Notes under the pieces: generated by a model
Database searches by the model: none
What the model was told of the DNA's origin: nothing
Seen by the model: only the letters and a program-made list of their open reading frames with translations
Assembly (NCBI RefSeq): GCF_002891435.1
Contig: NZ_POUC01000004.1
Coordinates: forward strand, 1 to 64,000
Direction: 5' to 3'
DNA length: 64,000 nucleotides
DNA from: Streptomyces cahuitamycinicus
GTDB taxonomy: Bacteria > Actinomycetota > Actinomycetes > Streptomycetales > Streptomycetaceae
Position numbers and translations under genes: made by a program
Shown: piece by piece, positions 35,403-46,848 of the stretch
How the letters are laid out: the number at the start of each line of letters is the position of its first letter
Numbering within the stretch: the first letter of the stretch is position 1

Positions 35403-36236
35403 CTATTCTTCCACGCCGTCGGTCCTGCGCCAAAATCGGCCGTACGGCTCCCCCGCCGGGTCGGGTGCCCAGCCGAGGATGGAGAGCATCTCGCGGTCCT
35501 TCTTGTCGAAGGCCTTGGGGTCGCACCGCTCGATGAGGTCGGGCCGGTGGGCGGTGGTGCGCTTGAGGGCCTCGTCGCGGCGCCAGCGGGCGATCTTCCC
35601 GTGGTGGCCGCTGAGCAGCACGTCGGGGATGTCCCGGCCGCGCCACTCGGGCGGCTTGGTGTAGACGGGCCCCTCCAGCAGGCTCGCCATCGCGCCGGGC
35701 GCGAAGGAGTCGTCCCGGTGGGACTCGGCGTTGCCCAGGACCCCGGGCAGCAGCCGCGCCACGGCCTCCGTGACGACGAGGACGGCCGCCTCGCCGCCGG
35801 CCAGCACATAGTCGCCGATGGACACCTCGTAGACCGGCATCCGTATCGCGTACTCGTCGACGACGCGGCGGTCGATGCCCTCGTAACGGGCCGGCGTGAA
35901 GATCAGCCAGGGGCGCTCGGAGAGGTGGACGGCGAGTTCCTGGGTGAAGGGTCGGCCGCTGGGCGTGGGCACGATGAGGGCCGGCTCGTTGGAGCCCGTC
36001 TCGTAGCCGTCGGCCAGGACGGAGTCCAGCGCGTCCCCCCACGGCCCGGTCTTCATGACCATGCCGGGGCCGCCGCCGTACGGGGTGTCGTCGACGGTGT
36101 TGTGGCGGTCGTAGGTCCACGAGCGCAGGTCGTGGACGTGCACGTCGAGCTGTCCCCGCGCGCGTGCCTTGCCGACGAGGGAGACGTTCAGCGGTTCCAG
36201 GTACTCGGGGAAGATCGTGACGACGTCGAGGCGCAT
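35403..36236 (-). CDS. trmD: tRNA (guanine37-N1)-methyltransferase
   Basis: A 277-residue SPOUT-fold methyltransferase that makes m1G37 and prevents +1 frameshifting. Motifs: DVVTIFPEYLEPLNVSLVGK at the start, DDTPYGGGPGMVMKTGP, and the trefoil knot region YEVSIGDYVLAGGEAAVLVV with SHRDDSF. Its ATG abuts the rimM stop directly. Slightly long C-terminus with a tryptophan-rich end. Confidence 0.96.
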   Translation of the reverse strand: MRLDVVTIFPEYLEPLNVSLVGKARARGQLDVHVHDLRSWTYDRHNTVDDTPYGGGPGMVMKTGPWGDALDSVLADGYETGSNEPALIVPTPSGRPFTQELAVHLSERPWLIFTPARYEGIDRRVVDEYAIRMPVYEVSIGDYVLAGGEAAVLVVTEAVARLLPGVLGNAESHRDDSFAPGAMASLLEGPVYTKPPEWRGRDIPDVLLSGHHGKIARWRRDEALKRTTAHRPDLIERCDPKAFDKKDREMLSILGWAPDPAGEPYGRFWRRTDGVEE

Positions 36237-36779
36237 CTACGGCTCTTCCCGGCTGGACGCGATCTCGGCGCGGTCGTCGATCAGGCCGGGCGGCGGGGTG
36301 ATGACGGCCCTCTGCTCCTCCAGGTCGATCTCGGTGACGATCTCCTCGACGAAGGGGATCAGCACCTCGCCGCCGTCGGGGCGCTCCACGATGAACAGGT
36401 CCTGCGAGGGCAGGTGGGAGATCTCCGTGATCCGGCCGACCTGGGTGCCGTCCGCGGTGACCACGTCGAGGTCGATGAGCTGGTGGTCGTAGTACTCGTC
36501 GTCGTCCTCGGGGCGTTCCTCGGGATCGACCTCGGCGATCAGGAGTGTGTTGCGCAGGGCCTCGGCGCCGCTGCGGTCGCTGACGCCCTCGAAGCGCAGC
36601 AGGAGGCGGCCGCTGTGGACGCGGCCCGTCTCGATGGTGAGCGGTCCCGTGGTGGCGGGATCGGTGGCGAGCACGGCACCGGGGGCGAGCCTCAGCTCCG
36701 GCTCGTCGGTCCGTACCTCGACGGTGACCTCACCCTTGATGCCATGGGCACGGCCGATCCGTGCGACTACCAGCTGCAC
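36237..36779 (-). CDS. rimM: Ribosome maturation factor RimM
   Basis: A 180-residue RimM that assists 30S head assembly by binding S19. N-terminal beta barrel: [21 protein letters not shown]-terminal PRC barrel: [20 protein letters not shown] and [19 protein letters not shown] start. It lies between the KH gene and trmD in the conserved order. Confidence 0.95.
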   Translation of the reverse strand: MQLVVARIGRAHGIKGEVTVEVRTDEPELRLAPGAVLATDPATTGPLTIETGRVHSGRLLLRFEGVSDRSGAEALRNTLLIAEVDPEERPEDDDEYYDHQLIDLDVVTADGTQVGRITEISHLPSQDLFIVERPDGGEVLIPFVEEIVTEIDLEEQRAVITPPPGLIDDRAEIASSREEP

Positions 36780-36860
36780 GTGTCCAAGTCTCCTGTCATA
36801 CAGCGACGGGCCGGGGACGGCCCTCAGGCCCTCCCCGGCCCGAGCCGGTTGCGATAAGCG

Positions 36861-37100
36861 TCAGCGGACGTGATCCACGTCGACGAGGTCGACGCGGACT
36901 CCGCGACCGCCGATGGCGCCCACGACGGTACGCAGGGCGCGTGCGGTGCGGCCGTTGCGGCCGATCACCTTGCCGAGGTCGTCCGGGTGGACCCGGACCT
37001 CGAGCACGCGACCGCGGCGCAGGTCGCGCGAGGCGACCTGCACATCGTCAGGGTTGTCGACGATGCCCTTCACGAGGTGCTCGAGAGCCTCCTCGAGCAT
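36861..37100 (-). CDS. khpA: KH-domain RNA-binding protein KhpA
   Basis: A 79-residue single KH domain (formerly UPF0109). The GxxG loop is in VIGRNGRTARALRTVVGAIG; N-terminus MLEEALEHLVKGIVDNPDDV. In Firmicutes KhpA works with KhpB as an RNA chaperone linked to cell elongation; the actinomycete role is inferred. Two bases separate its start from the rpsP stop. Confidence 0.93.
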   Translation of the reverse strand: MLEEALEHLVKGIVDNPDDVQVASRDLRRGRVLEVRVHPDDLGKVIGRNGRTARALRTVVGAIGGRGVRVDLVDVDHVR

Positions 37101-37102
37101 GC

Positions 37103-37522
37103 TCAGGCCTCGGTCGAAGCGGACTCAGCGGCGGCGTCGTCCTTCTTCTCAGCCTTCTTCTTCTGGGTGATCGCCTCACCCTTGCCCTCGTCGTCGCCGC
37201 CGATGGCCTCGAACGACGGACGCGCGGCCTTCTCCGGCTGCGTCAGCAGCGGAGCCGGGGCGGGCTCGCCCTTGAACTTCTGCCAGTCGCCGGTCTTCTT
37301 GAGGATGGCCATCACGGGCTCGGTCGGCTGCGCGCCGACACCGAGCCAGTACGCCACACGCTCGGCGTCGACCTCCATCACCGACGGGTTGTACGTCGGG
37401 TGGTACTTGCCGATCTCCTCGATGGCCCGGCCGTCACGGCGGGTACGGGAGTCGGCGACGACGATGCGGTAGTGAGGCGAACGGATCTTGCCCAGACGCT
37501 TCAGCTTGATCTTGACTGCCAC
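37103..37522 (-). CDS. rpsP: 30S ribosomal protein S16
   Basis: A 139-residue S16: [40 protein letters not shown], and [20 protein letters not shown]-like core with an Ala/Glu/Lys tail longer than in E. coli. First gene of the rpsP-khpA-rimM-trmD-rplS set. The ~290 bp upstream hold no gene that I can support. Confidence 0.96.
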   Translation of the reverse strand: MAVKIKLKRLGKIRSPHYRIVVADSRTRRDGRAIEEIGKYHPTYNPSVMEVDAERVAYWLGVGAQPTEPVMAILKKTGDWQKFKGEPAPAPLLTQPEKAARPSFEAIGGDDEGKGEAITQKKKAEKKDDAAAESASTEA

Positions 37523-37816
37523 GGGAGTGGGTTCTCCTGGTTTTGACGTGGTTGGGCACGGCGGAAATGCCGCGTGGGGTTGCGGTACCCGAGTGCCCGA
37601 TGGACGCGTCAGCCGGAGGCGAGAGGGTTCCTGTGCGGCTGTCGAGTACAGCTAGCCATTGTGCCACACCCCGGGGGCCGCTCCGGGCCGGGGGCCTGCT
37701 CCGGTGCGCGGGCATGCCGACGGCGCACCCGGCGTGGCGGTGAGACACGACGGGTGCGCGACACGGCTCGAGCCCCGCGCCGACGACCGGCAGCCACGAG
37801 ATGCCGGTGGAGGGCC

Positions 37817-38419
37817 TCAGCTCGCTACCGCTCCGACGACGTCCGGGATCCGGAACGGCTTGCCGCAGCCGCCGCAGACGATCGGGGCCTGGGCGAGGAC
37901 CGACGGGACGACCCGGACGTTGCGGCCGCAGTCGCACACCGCCTTGACACGGACGCCGCCGCCGGAGGAGCCGTGCCGGGCGGCCGGCCCCCGGAAGGTA
38001 CGGGAGGTGTCGGAGGAGGTCGCGGCGGTGTGCGCCTTCAGGGCGCGCTGGAGACGCTCCATCGTCGGGCGGTAGCGCCGCTTCGCCTCGGGGGTGAGCG
38101 TGACCAGGGAGAAGCCGCTGCTGGGGTGCGGTTCCTCGGGGTGGTCCAGGCCCAGCTCCTCGGCGATCGCGAGGAATCTGCGGTTGTGGTAGCGGCCGGC
38201 ACGGGAGGTGTCGCGGACGCCGCGCGAGGCGGCGATGCCATGGACTGCCTCATGGAGCAGTCGCTCGAAGGAGAGTTCGTGACCGCACGCGGACGACGAC
38301 TCCCCGATCAGGGACTCTGGCGCGGCAAGGTCGGGCAGCTCGGGGTGGTACCGCTGGATGTCGGCCCACGCCTGTGCCAGCTCTGCGGCGAGAACAGGTG
38401 GTGTCTGTGTCGTGCTCAC
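37817..38419 (-). CDS. SprT-like zinc protein
   Basis: A 200-residue protein with an HExxH metalloprotease-like motif, LLHEAVHGIAASRGVRD, followed by RAGRYHNRRFLAIAEELGLD with a further histidine. A C-terminal zinc ribbon has CDCGRNVRVVPS and IVCGGCGKPFRI. This layout is that of SprT/Spartan-like proteins. An enzymatic role in DNA-protein crosslink repair is known for eukaryotic SPRTN; for this bacterial type the function is not established. GTG/ATG start at 38419. Confidence 0.75.
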   Translation of the reverse strand: MSTTQTPPVLAAELAQAWADIQRYHPELPDLAAPESLIGESSSACGHELSFERLLHEAVHGIAASRGVRDTSRAGRYHNRRFLAIAEELGLDHPEEPHPSSGFSLVTLTPEAKRRYRPTMERLQRALKAHTAATSSDTSRTFRGPAARHGSSGGGVRVKAVCDCGRNVRVVPSVLAQAPIVCGGCGKPFRIPDVVGAVAS

Positions 38420-39046
38420 GTAATGACAACGAGCCGGGGTGCCTCAGTGTTCCGATTCCGGGCCATCCCAAATAATTTGCACGTACCCGTCAGTTGCCTC
38501 TGATGCGTCCCGACGAGGGCGGGTGCGCTGATCTGTGGAGAAGCCACGCAGCTCACCACAAGGTGGTGCGTAGTCCCGCGTACGCCCGTCCGTCTTGCGC
38601 CACCGCCCTCAGACGAGGCCCTTCAAGCCGCCCTCTGCATCGGCGCGTAGTGGACATCCGCATGCCGGGGCACCAGCGACGCAGGTACGCAAGAGGGGTT
38701 TCGGCCGCCTTGCGCCCCACGCGGTCAGCGCGTGCGACGAAGGAGCAAGCGGGTGCGACGACCGCGACGTTACCGGGGACGTCGTCGACGTCCGGCACCG
38801 CCCCGTCCTCGGCGACCGGACGGGGTGAGAACGGGTGCCTCGGCCATGGCGGGATGGTACGTGCCCAGGTTGCCGGAATGTGAAATCTCGCCATAGGCAC
38901 ATGACAACTCATAAGCACTGCCGCATTCCACTGGACGACAGGTCGAGGGGGGAGTTTCCTGGCATACGGGGGTAGTGCGAGCGCACTGTCACGGGGGCCA
39001 TGGAATCGGGCAAGAGGCAACTCTCGGCGGATTGGGGCGCTTACTT
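38420..39046. other. Non-coding stretch between SprT-like and methyltransferase genes
   Basis: About 630 bp without a gene I can support. A minus-strand frame (38553 to about 38904) has a moderately GC-rich third position and encodes VPDVDDVPGNVAVVAPACSF, but it has no ribosome binding site and no recognisable domain. The last 150 bp are AT-richer and probably hold the methyltransferase promoter. Confidence 0.4.
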
Positions 39047-39901
39047 ATGACACCTACGCTCGTGCGGCAGCACCTGCCTCACGCGGGGGCCGCACCCCGC
39101 GTGGACCTGCGTGCACGCGCGCGTGACTGGTCCGAGATCCAGGAGCGGATGCTCGTACCGCTCTACGAGGCCGTCTACGAGCGACTGGAAGTGGGTCCGG
39201 CCACGCGGCTGCTCGGCCTCGGCTGCGGTTCCGGACTCTCCCTGCTGATGGCCGTCGCCCGGGGAGCGGCGGTCACCGGTGTCGACGCTTCCCCCGAAAG
39301 AATGGCCCTGGCGCGGGAGCGGCTGCTTCCCGGGACGCCGGGTACGCGGTCGGGCCAGGACGCCCGGCTGGTCGACGGCTCACCCCGGGACACCGCGGTG
39401 CCCGGCGCTCCCGGGTACACCCTGGTGACCGCCTTCGAGCCGATCGGGTGCCTGGCGGGCGACTCGGAGGGCCTGGGCGGGCTGCTCGCGGAGGCGACGC
39501 CGCTCACGCAGCGCGGTGCCGCCGTGGTGCTGGCCGGCTGGGGTCCGCCGGAGCGCTGCGCCACGGCGTCCGTGATGCGGGTGGCCACGAAGCTGGCGGA
39601 ACCGCTGCGCGCCTCGGGCAGCTGGCGTCCGGCCTGCCGCGACGATCTGGAGGACGTCGCCCAGCGGGCCGGGCTCAGGCCGGACGGTTCGGGGCGGGTG
39701 GCGTGCCCCTTCGGCTACGCCGATGTGGACAGCGCGGTGCGCGGCCTGAAGTCGACGGGCCTGTTCGACGCGGCGATGACGGCGACGGACCAGGTGCAGG
39801 TGGACAAGGAACTGACCGAGGCCCTGCATCCGCACCGGCGGCAGGACGGCACGGTGTGGATGCCGAATGTGTTCCGGTATCTGATCGCCCGGACTCCCTG
39901 A
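39047..39901 (+). CDS. SAM-dependent methyltransferase, class I
   Basis: A 284-residue protein with a Rossmann methyltransferase core: motif I LLGLGCGSGLSLLMAVARGA and acidic loop VTGVDASPERMALARE. The C-terminal half contains SDEGLGGLL-like GDSEGLGGLLAEATPLTQRG and a helical end. The substrate is unknown. ATG 39047 is in AT-richer leader DNA. It is followed by a lipoprotein gene on the same strand. Confidence 0.85.
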   Translation: MTPTLVRQHLPHAGAAPRVDLRARARDWSEIQERMLVPLYEAVYERLEVGPATRLLGLGCGSGLSLLMAVARGAAVTGVDASPERMALARERLLPGTPGTRSGQDARLVDGSPRDTAVPGAPGYTLVTAFEPIGCLAGDSEGLGGLLAEATPLTQRGAAVVLAGWGPPERCATASVMRVATKLAEPLRASGSWRPACRDDLEDVAQRAGLRPDGSGRVACPFGYADVDSAVRGLKSTGLFDAAMTATDQVQVDKELTEALHPHRRQDGTVWMPNVFRYLIARTP

Positions 39902-40037
39902 CGAACGGGTTTCCGATGCAGGTGTGAATGGTGTGAAGAAGGCACCATGGGGTGCTTTTGATTTCACCAAGTAGATCATGAACGCCTAATGTGATCCACC
40001 GCTCGAGTGATCTACACATCTGCATACAGGAGCTGCT

Positions 40038-40640
40038 GTGCCGCACCACCAGACCGCGCTGCGCCTCGTCGCGCCCGTCGCCGTCCTCGCTCTGACGCTC
40101 ACCGCCTGCGGGGGCGGCGACGACACCGCCGACGCGAAGAGCGCGGGCACCGCCCAGGCCAAGGCCTCCCCGTCGCCGGAGCCCACCTCCGGCGGCGAGA
40201 TGGGGACCGGCGAGAGCGCGACGGGCAAGGTCGCGGAGGACCCGGGCGAGGTCACCTACGAGGTGCTGGCGCAGAAGGTCGACGTGGGCACCGAGGCGGA
40301 GGCGGCGAAGGCCGTCTCGGAGCCCGACAAGGTCAAGGGCAAGGTGCTGGCCGTCGCGCACCTGAAGTACACGCACAAGAGCGGGCCCGCCCTCACCGAC
40401 GGTTCCGATGTGCACGACGGCACCACGGTCTTCGCCGACGGGCAGCGCGGCACCGTCCTGATCGGCGCGTCCGAGGACGCGGCGGGCTGCGAGGACCCGT
40501 ACGACGTCGACAGCTGGAAGCAGGGCGAGAGTCATGTCTTCTGCGAGACCTACGTGATCCCGGCGAACGCCAAGAGCGTCGAGGTCCACTGGTCCGAGGA
40601 GGACGGCGAGCCGTTCATCTGGAAGTTCCCGAACGGCTGA
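40038..40640 (+). CDS. Lipoprotein of unknown function
   Basis: A 200-residue lipoprotein: RLVAPVAVLALTLTACGGGD (lipobox LTAC, Cys about residue 24), then an Asp/Ser/Pro-rich linker and a C-terminal beta-rich domain (VHDGTTVFADGQRGTVLIGA, DPYDVDSWKQGESHVFCETY) with two cysteines. It should sit on the outer face of the membrane. GTG start. A strong terminator follows. Confidence 0.82.
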   Translation: MPHHQTALRLVAPVAVLALTLTACGGGDDTADAKSAGTAQAKASPSPEPTSGGEMGTGESATGKVAEDPGEVTYEVLAQKVDVGTEAEAAKAVSEPDKVKGKVLAVAHLKYTHKSGPALTDGSDVHDGTTVFADGQRGTVLIGASEDAAGCEDPYDVDSWKQGESHVFCETYVIPANAKSVEVHWSEEDGEPFIWKFPNG

Positions 40641-40662
40641 CCGGCCAGCCGCCGGCACAACC

Positions 40663-40700
40663 ACTGAGGGCGCCCTCCTGGTCAGGGGGGCGCCCTCAGT
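40663..40700. terminator. Bidirectional terminator
   Basis: ACTGAGGGCGCCC pairs perfectly with GGGCGCCCTCAGT between the convergent lipoprotein and ffh genes. Confidence 0.8.
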
Positions 40701-40717
40701 GCGGTTCGGACGGGCCG

Positions 40718-42268
40718 TCAGCCCATGAACTTCTTGAACTCGTCGGGGAGTTCGAAGTCCTTGCCGCCCTGCTGCGGGAGTCCGAAGGCGCCGCCGCCCT
40801 CGGCCGCGGCGGCCCGGCGTGCGGCCTCCTCCTGCTCCTGCTGCTTGCGCTTCATCGGGTTGCCGGAGCGCTGCTTGCCCTTGGCCTGCTTCTGCTTCTT
40901 CTTCGCCCGCCCGGGGCCGCCACCCATGCCCGGCATCCCCGGCATCCCGGGCATGCCGCCGCCCTGGGCCATGCGGGACATCATCTTGCGGGCCTCGAAG
41001 AACCGCTCGACCAGGTTCTTGACCGCGCTGACCTCGACGCCGGAGCCCTTGGCGATACGGGCGCGGCGCGAGCCGTTGATGATCGTCGGCTCCTGGCGCT
41101 CGGCCGGGGTCATCGACTTGATGATGGCGGCCGTGCGGTCGACGTCCCGCTCGTCGAGGTTGTTGATCTGGTCCTTCATCTGGCCCATGCCCGGCAGCAT
41201 GCCGAGCAGCTTGGAGATCGAGCCCATCTTGCGGACCTGCTCCATCTGGGCCAGGAAGTCGTCCAGGGTGAAGTCCTGGCCCTTCTTGGACGCCAGCTTG
41301 GAGGCCATCTTCTCGGCCTCTTCCTGGCTGAACGTCTTCTCCGCCTGCTCGATCAGGGTGAGCAGGTCACCCATGTCGAGGATGCGGGAGGCCATCCGGT
41401 CAGGGTGGAAGGCGTCGAAGTCGTCGAGCTTCTCGCCGTTCGACGCGAACATGATCGGCTTGCCGGTGATCTGCCGGATCGACAGGGCCGCACCACCGCG
41501 GGCGTCACCGTCGAGCTTGGAGAGCACCACGCCGTCGAAGCCCACGCCGTCGCGGAAGGACTCGGCGGTGTTGACGGCGTCCTGGCCGATCATCGCGTCG
41601 ACGACGAACAGGATCTCGTCCGGGGAGACGGCGTCGCGGATGTCCGCGGCCTGCTGCATCATCTCCTGGTCGATGCCGAGGCGCCCGGCGGTGTCCACGA
41701 TCACGATGTCGTGGACCTTCGACTTGGCGTGCTCGATGGAGTCCTTGGCGACCTTGACCGGGTCACCGACGCCGTTGCCCGGCTCGGGGGCGTAGACCGC
41801 GACACCGGCGCGCTCGGCGACGACGCTGAGCTGGTTCACGGCGTTGGGGCGCTGGAGGTCACAGGCGACGAGCAGCGGCGAGTGGCCCTGCTCCTTGAGC
41901 CAGCGGCCGAGCTTGCCCGCGAGGGTGGTCTTACCGGCACCCTGCAGACCCGCCAGCATGATCACAGTCGGGGGCTGCTTGGCGAAGCGCAGACGACGGG
42001 TCTCGCCGCCGAGGATGGTGACCAGTTCCTCGTTGACGATCTTGAGGACCTGCTGGGCCGGGTTCAGCGCCTTGCTGACCTCGGCACCGAGGGCACGCTC
42101 CTTGACGTTCTTGATGAACGTCCGGACGACCGGAAGGGCCACGTCCGCCTCAAGGAGCGCGATCCGGATCTCGCGCGCCGTGGCGTCGATGTCCGCCTCG
42201 GAGAGCCGTCCCTTGCCGCGCAGGTTCTTGAAGGTCGCTGAGAGGCGATCGGAAAGAGTATCGAACAC
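40718..42268 (-). CDS. ffh: Signal recognition particle protein
   Basis: A 516-residue SRP54. N domain LSDRLSATFKNLRGKGRLSE; G domain with P-loop LAGLQGAGKTTLAGKL, DTAGRLGIDQEMM, and KLDGDARGGAALSIRQ; methionine-rich M domain ending with GMPGMPGMPGMGGGPGRAKK and a basic tail. It binds signal sequences and the 4.5S RNA and docks on FtsY, which is encoded 7 kb away here. GTG start. Confidence 0.97.
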   Translation of the reverse strand: MFDTLSDRLSATFKNLRGKGRLSEADIDATAREIRIALLEADVALPVVRTFIKNVKERALGAEVSKALNPAQQVLKIVNEELVTILGGETRRLRFAKQPPTVIMLAGLQGAGKTTLAGKLGRWLKEQGHSPLLVACDLQRPNAVNQLSVVAERAGVAVYAPEPGNGVGDPVKVAKDSIEHAKSKVHDIVIVDTAGRLGIDQEMMQQAADIRDAVSPDEILFVVDAMIGQDAVNTAESFRDGVGFDGVVLSKLDGDARGGAALSIRQITGKPIMFASNGEKLDDFDAFHPDRMASRILDMGDLLTLIEQAEKTFSQEEAEKMASKLASKKGQDFTLDDFLAQMEQVRKMGSISKLLGMLPGMGQMKDQINNLDERDVDRTAAIIKSMTPAERQEPTIINGSRRARIAKGSGVEVSAVKNLVERFFEARKMMSRMAQGGGMPGMPGMPGMGGGPGRAKKKQKQAKGKQRSGNPMKRKQQEQEEAARRAAAAEGGGAFGLPQQGGKDFELPDEFKKFMG

Positions 42269-42348
42269 GGCGCTCGCGGTCCTCGGGGTCGGTGGCTAAG
42301 GTAATCGCCCTCCAGGGTATCCCGGCGTGACAAGTCGCCGGGTCGGCC

Positions 42349-44796
42349 TCACCCCCGCAGTGTCTCCTCAAGCTTCCGCGCCACCGCCGCCGCCTCGTCC
42401 CCGGGCAGGGGGGCGCCCTCCGGGCCGGTCACATAGAAGGCGTCGACGGCGTTGGCGCCGAGCGTCGAGACATGCGCGCTGCGCACCCGTACGCTCGCGT
42501 CCTCCAGGGCGCGGCCTATGCGGAACAGCAGGCCCGGAGCGTCCTGGGAGCGGACCTCGATGACCGTGGCCAGCCGGGAGGCGGCCGGGTGGACGGACAC
42601 CCTGGCCGCGGGGGCGATCACGCCCCGCCGGCGCGGATAGGCCGCGTCCCGTTCGGCGAGGCGGCCGGCGATGTCCAGGGAGCCGTCCAGGGCCCGGACG
42701 AGGTCCGAGCGCAGGCGGGCGGCCTGCGGCAGGGAGCCGTACTCGGCGGCGACCCGCCAGTCCAGCAGCAGGACGGAGCCGTCGACGCCGTCCGGGAGGT
42801 GCAGGGAGCGCAGCTCGGCGGTGCGTACGGTCAGCCGGTGCATGGCGAGGACACCGGCCACCGCGGGCAGCACTCCGGGCTGGTCGGGGACGGCGATGAG
42901 CAGCTCCACGCCGAGCGGCTCGGGATAACCGGACGGCTCCTGCCCGGCGGGCGGCTCGGTCTGGGCCCGCAGGGCGAGCACGGGGCTGCCCGTGGCGGCC
43001 GCCTCCAGGGCGAGCCGCTCCTGCTCGGCGGTCGGTGCGGCCTCCTCTGGGTCGTCCGGGGTGTCTCCGGCGAGCACCGCCGCAACCCGCTTGACCAGGT
43101 CGGCGACGAGCGAGCCGCGCCAGGACGACCAGGCGGCCGGGCCGGTCGCGAGGGCGTCGGCCTCGGTGAGCGCGTGCAGCAGCTCCAGGGTGCCCTGGGA
43201 GCCGACGGCCTCTGCGACGGAGCGCACGGTGGCCGGATCCTCGAGGTCGCGCCTGGTGGCGGTGTCGATGAGCAGCAGGTGGTGGCGTACGAGGATGGCG
43301 ACGACGGTCACGTCGTGGCGGTCGAAGCCGATGCGGGCGGCCACGTCCTTGGCGATGATCTCGCCCGCCACGGAGTGGTCGCCGGGCCAGCCCTTGCCGA
43401 TGTCGTGCAGCAGCGCTGCGACCAGCAGCAGGTCGGGGCGGCTGACCCGGCGGGTGAACTCGGAGGCGCGCACCGCGGTCTCGATCAGGTGCCGGTCGAC
43501 GGTCCACAGGTGCACGGCGTTGCGCTGCGGGCGGCAGCGCACCCGTTCCCAGTCGGGCAGCAGCCGGGTGATCAGCCCCTCGGCCTCCAGCGCCTCCCAC
43601 ACCTCGATGGTGGGGCGGCCGGAGCCGAGCAGGGTGACGAGCTGTTCGCGGGCCTCGGCGGGCCAGGGCGTGGGCAGCGGGCGCACGGTGGCCGCCAGGC
43701 GCCGTACGGCGTGCAGGGAGAGGGGCAGTCCGGCCTGTGCGGCGGCGGCCGCGGCGCGCAGCGGCAGCACGGGGTCGCGCTCGGGGCGCGCGGCGCGGGC
43801 GAGGACCACCTCGCCGTCCTGCTCCACCACGCCCTCGGCCAGCGGGGACCGCTCGGTGGTCGGCTTTCCGCCGCCCAGCATGGCGCGCAGCCTTGGCCGC
43901 ACGGCGCGCGAGCGCAGCACGCGCCCCACCTCGCGCCAGGTGACGTCGCTGGCGTACGAGATCAGCCGCGCCGCCTCGTACACCTGCCGCAGCAGCGTGT
44001 CCGCGTCGAGCAGGCCTAGTTCGGCTGCCACCTGGTCCTGCTCCTGGAGCGCGAGCCGGTCGGTCGCGCGCCCGGTGGCCAGGTGCAGTGCGTCCCGGAC
44101 GTCGAGGAGCCGGCGCCGGGCATCGGCCAGGCCCTCGCGCGGGGCGTCGGCGAGCCAGGAGGCGGCGACGGCCCGCAGGGCGGTGGCGTCGCGCAGGCCG
44201 CCGCGGGCCTCCTTCAGATCGGGCTCCAGCAGGTACTGCAGCTCGCCCTGGCGCTCGGCGCGCTCGGCGCAGAGTTCCTGGAGTTCGGGGAGGCGTCTGG
44301 GCGCCTGGTTGCGCCAGTCGGCCAGGACGGCGGTGCGCAGCGAGGCGGTGAGGCCGAGGTCACCGGCGATGTGCCGGGCGTCCAGGAGGCCGAGCTGCAC
44401 CTTGAGGTCCTCGCCCGCGGTCTTGCGGGCCTCGGCCGGTGTGCGGACGGAGTGGTCGAGGTCCAGGCCCAGGTCCCAGACGGGGTACCAGAGCCGGTCG
44501 GCGAGGGTGGCGACGGCCTTGGTGTCACTGCCGTCGTGCAGCAGAAGCAGGTCGAGGTCGCTGCGCGGGGACAGCTCACCCCGTCCGTAGCCGCCGACGG
44601 CGACCAGTGAGGCACCGCGCAGCCCATCGGCGCCGGCCGCGAACAGGCCGGTCAGCCAGTCGTCGGTCAGTTCGGCCAGGGCCGCACGGCGCGGCGGCCC
44701 GGACCGCGCCTCCTCGGTGAGGAGACGCAGCCGGGCCGCCGCGTAGCCGCTGGGTCCCGAGTCCTCTGCTTCCTTCTGCACGTCCGTACCCGTCAC
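42349..44796 (-). CDS. glnD: [Protein-PII] uridylyltransferase / nucleotidyltransferase
   Basis: An 815-residue GlnD. Nucleotidyltransferase site VAVGGYGRGELSPRSDLDLL (residues ~66-85); HD hydrolase LLHDIGKGWPGDHSVAGEII (about residue 440); two C-terminal ACT regions, LLIAVPDQPGVLPAVAGVLA and IEVRSQDAPGLLFRIGRALE. It senses glutamine and modifies PII. In Streptomyces the modification is adenylylation. Order amtB-glnB-glnD is typical. Confidence 0.95.
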   Translation of the reverse strand: MTGTDVQKEAEDSGPSGYAAARLRLLTEEARSGPPRRAALAELTDDWLTGLFAAGADGLRGASLVAVGGYGRGELSPRSDLDLLLLHDGSDTKAVATLADRLWYPVWDLGLDLDHSVRTPAEARKTAGEDLKVQLGLLDARHIAGDLGLTASLRTAVLADWRNQAPRRLPELQELCAERAERQGELQYLLEPDLKEARGGLRDATALRAVAASWLADAPREGLADARRRLLDVRDALHLATGRATDRLALQEQDQVAAELGLLDADTLLRQVYEAARLISYASDVTWREVGRVLRSRAVRPRLRAMLGGGKPTTERSPLAEGVVEQDGEVVLARAARPERDPVLPLRAAAAAAQAGLPLSLHAVRRLAATVRPLPTPWPAEAREQLVTLLGSGRPTIEVWEALEAEGLITRLLPDWERVRCRPQRNAVHLWTVDRHLIETAVRASEFTRRVSRPDLLLVAALLHDIGKGWPGDHSVAGEIIAKDVAARIGFDRHDVTVVAILVRHHLLLIDTATRRDLEDPATVRSVAEAVGSQGTLELLHALTEADALATGPAAWSSWRGSLVADLVKRVAAVLAGDTPDDPEEAAPTAEQERLALEAAATGSPVLALRAQTEPPAGQEPSGYPEPLGVELLIAVPDQPGVLPAVAGVLAMHRLTVRTAELRSLHLPDGVDGSVLLLDWRVAAEYGSLPQAARLRSDLVRALDGSLDIAGRLAERDAAYPRRRGVIAPAARVSVHPAASRLATVIEVRSQDAPGLLFRIGRALEDASVRVRSAHVSTLGANAVDAFYVTGPEGAPLPGDEAAAVARKLEETLRG

Positions 44797-44835
44797 CCGG
44801 CGACTCCTGTTCTGTTTGCCTGCCTCGAGGGCTTG

Positions 44836-46524
<1,689 letters not shown>

Positions 46525-46607
46525 TCATTGGTACGGCCCCGTGCGGGCGAAGCCTCGAGCGGATTGAGGGGCAGGCCGGTTATGCGCCACGAGATTGGCG
46601 CAGCGCG

Positions 46608-46645
46608 GTTTCGGTGAAAGCCCCTCGTTGTTTCGCGGCCGTGAC
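46608..46645 (-). promoter_or_regulatory. GlnR-type operator upstream of amtB
   Basis: On the minus strand GTCAC-n6-GAAAC-n6-GGGCT-n6-GAAAC fits the GlnR box (gTnAc-n6-GaAAc) with exact 22-bp periodicity; only the second a-site (GGGCT) is degenerate. It lies about 95 bp before the amtB start. The rest of the 337 bp upstream stretch shows nothing else I can support. Confidence 0.65.
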
Positions 46646-46848
46646 GAAGGCGCCTGCTGTGTTACGCGTCGATGAACTGCCGGATTGCGGGTGCGCCGAT
46701 CGTTATCGTGGCGCAACCTTCGGCTTCAGGGAGCCGTGGGCACAGGGACCGGCCGCGGTCGGCCTTCCGATGACCTGGCATGGGGGAGCCGAGTCGGGCA
46801 GTTCGGGAGGGCCGGCCGCGGCCGGGGTTCTGGGGTTGTACGGGCTTC

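Noticed and set aside
38553-38904. Minus-strand open frame in the gap upstream of the methyltransferase
   Set aside because: Third-position bias is intermediate, no start with a ribosome binding site, and no recognisable motif; kept only as a note on the gap.
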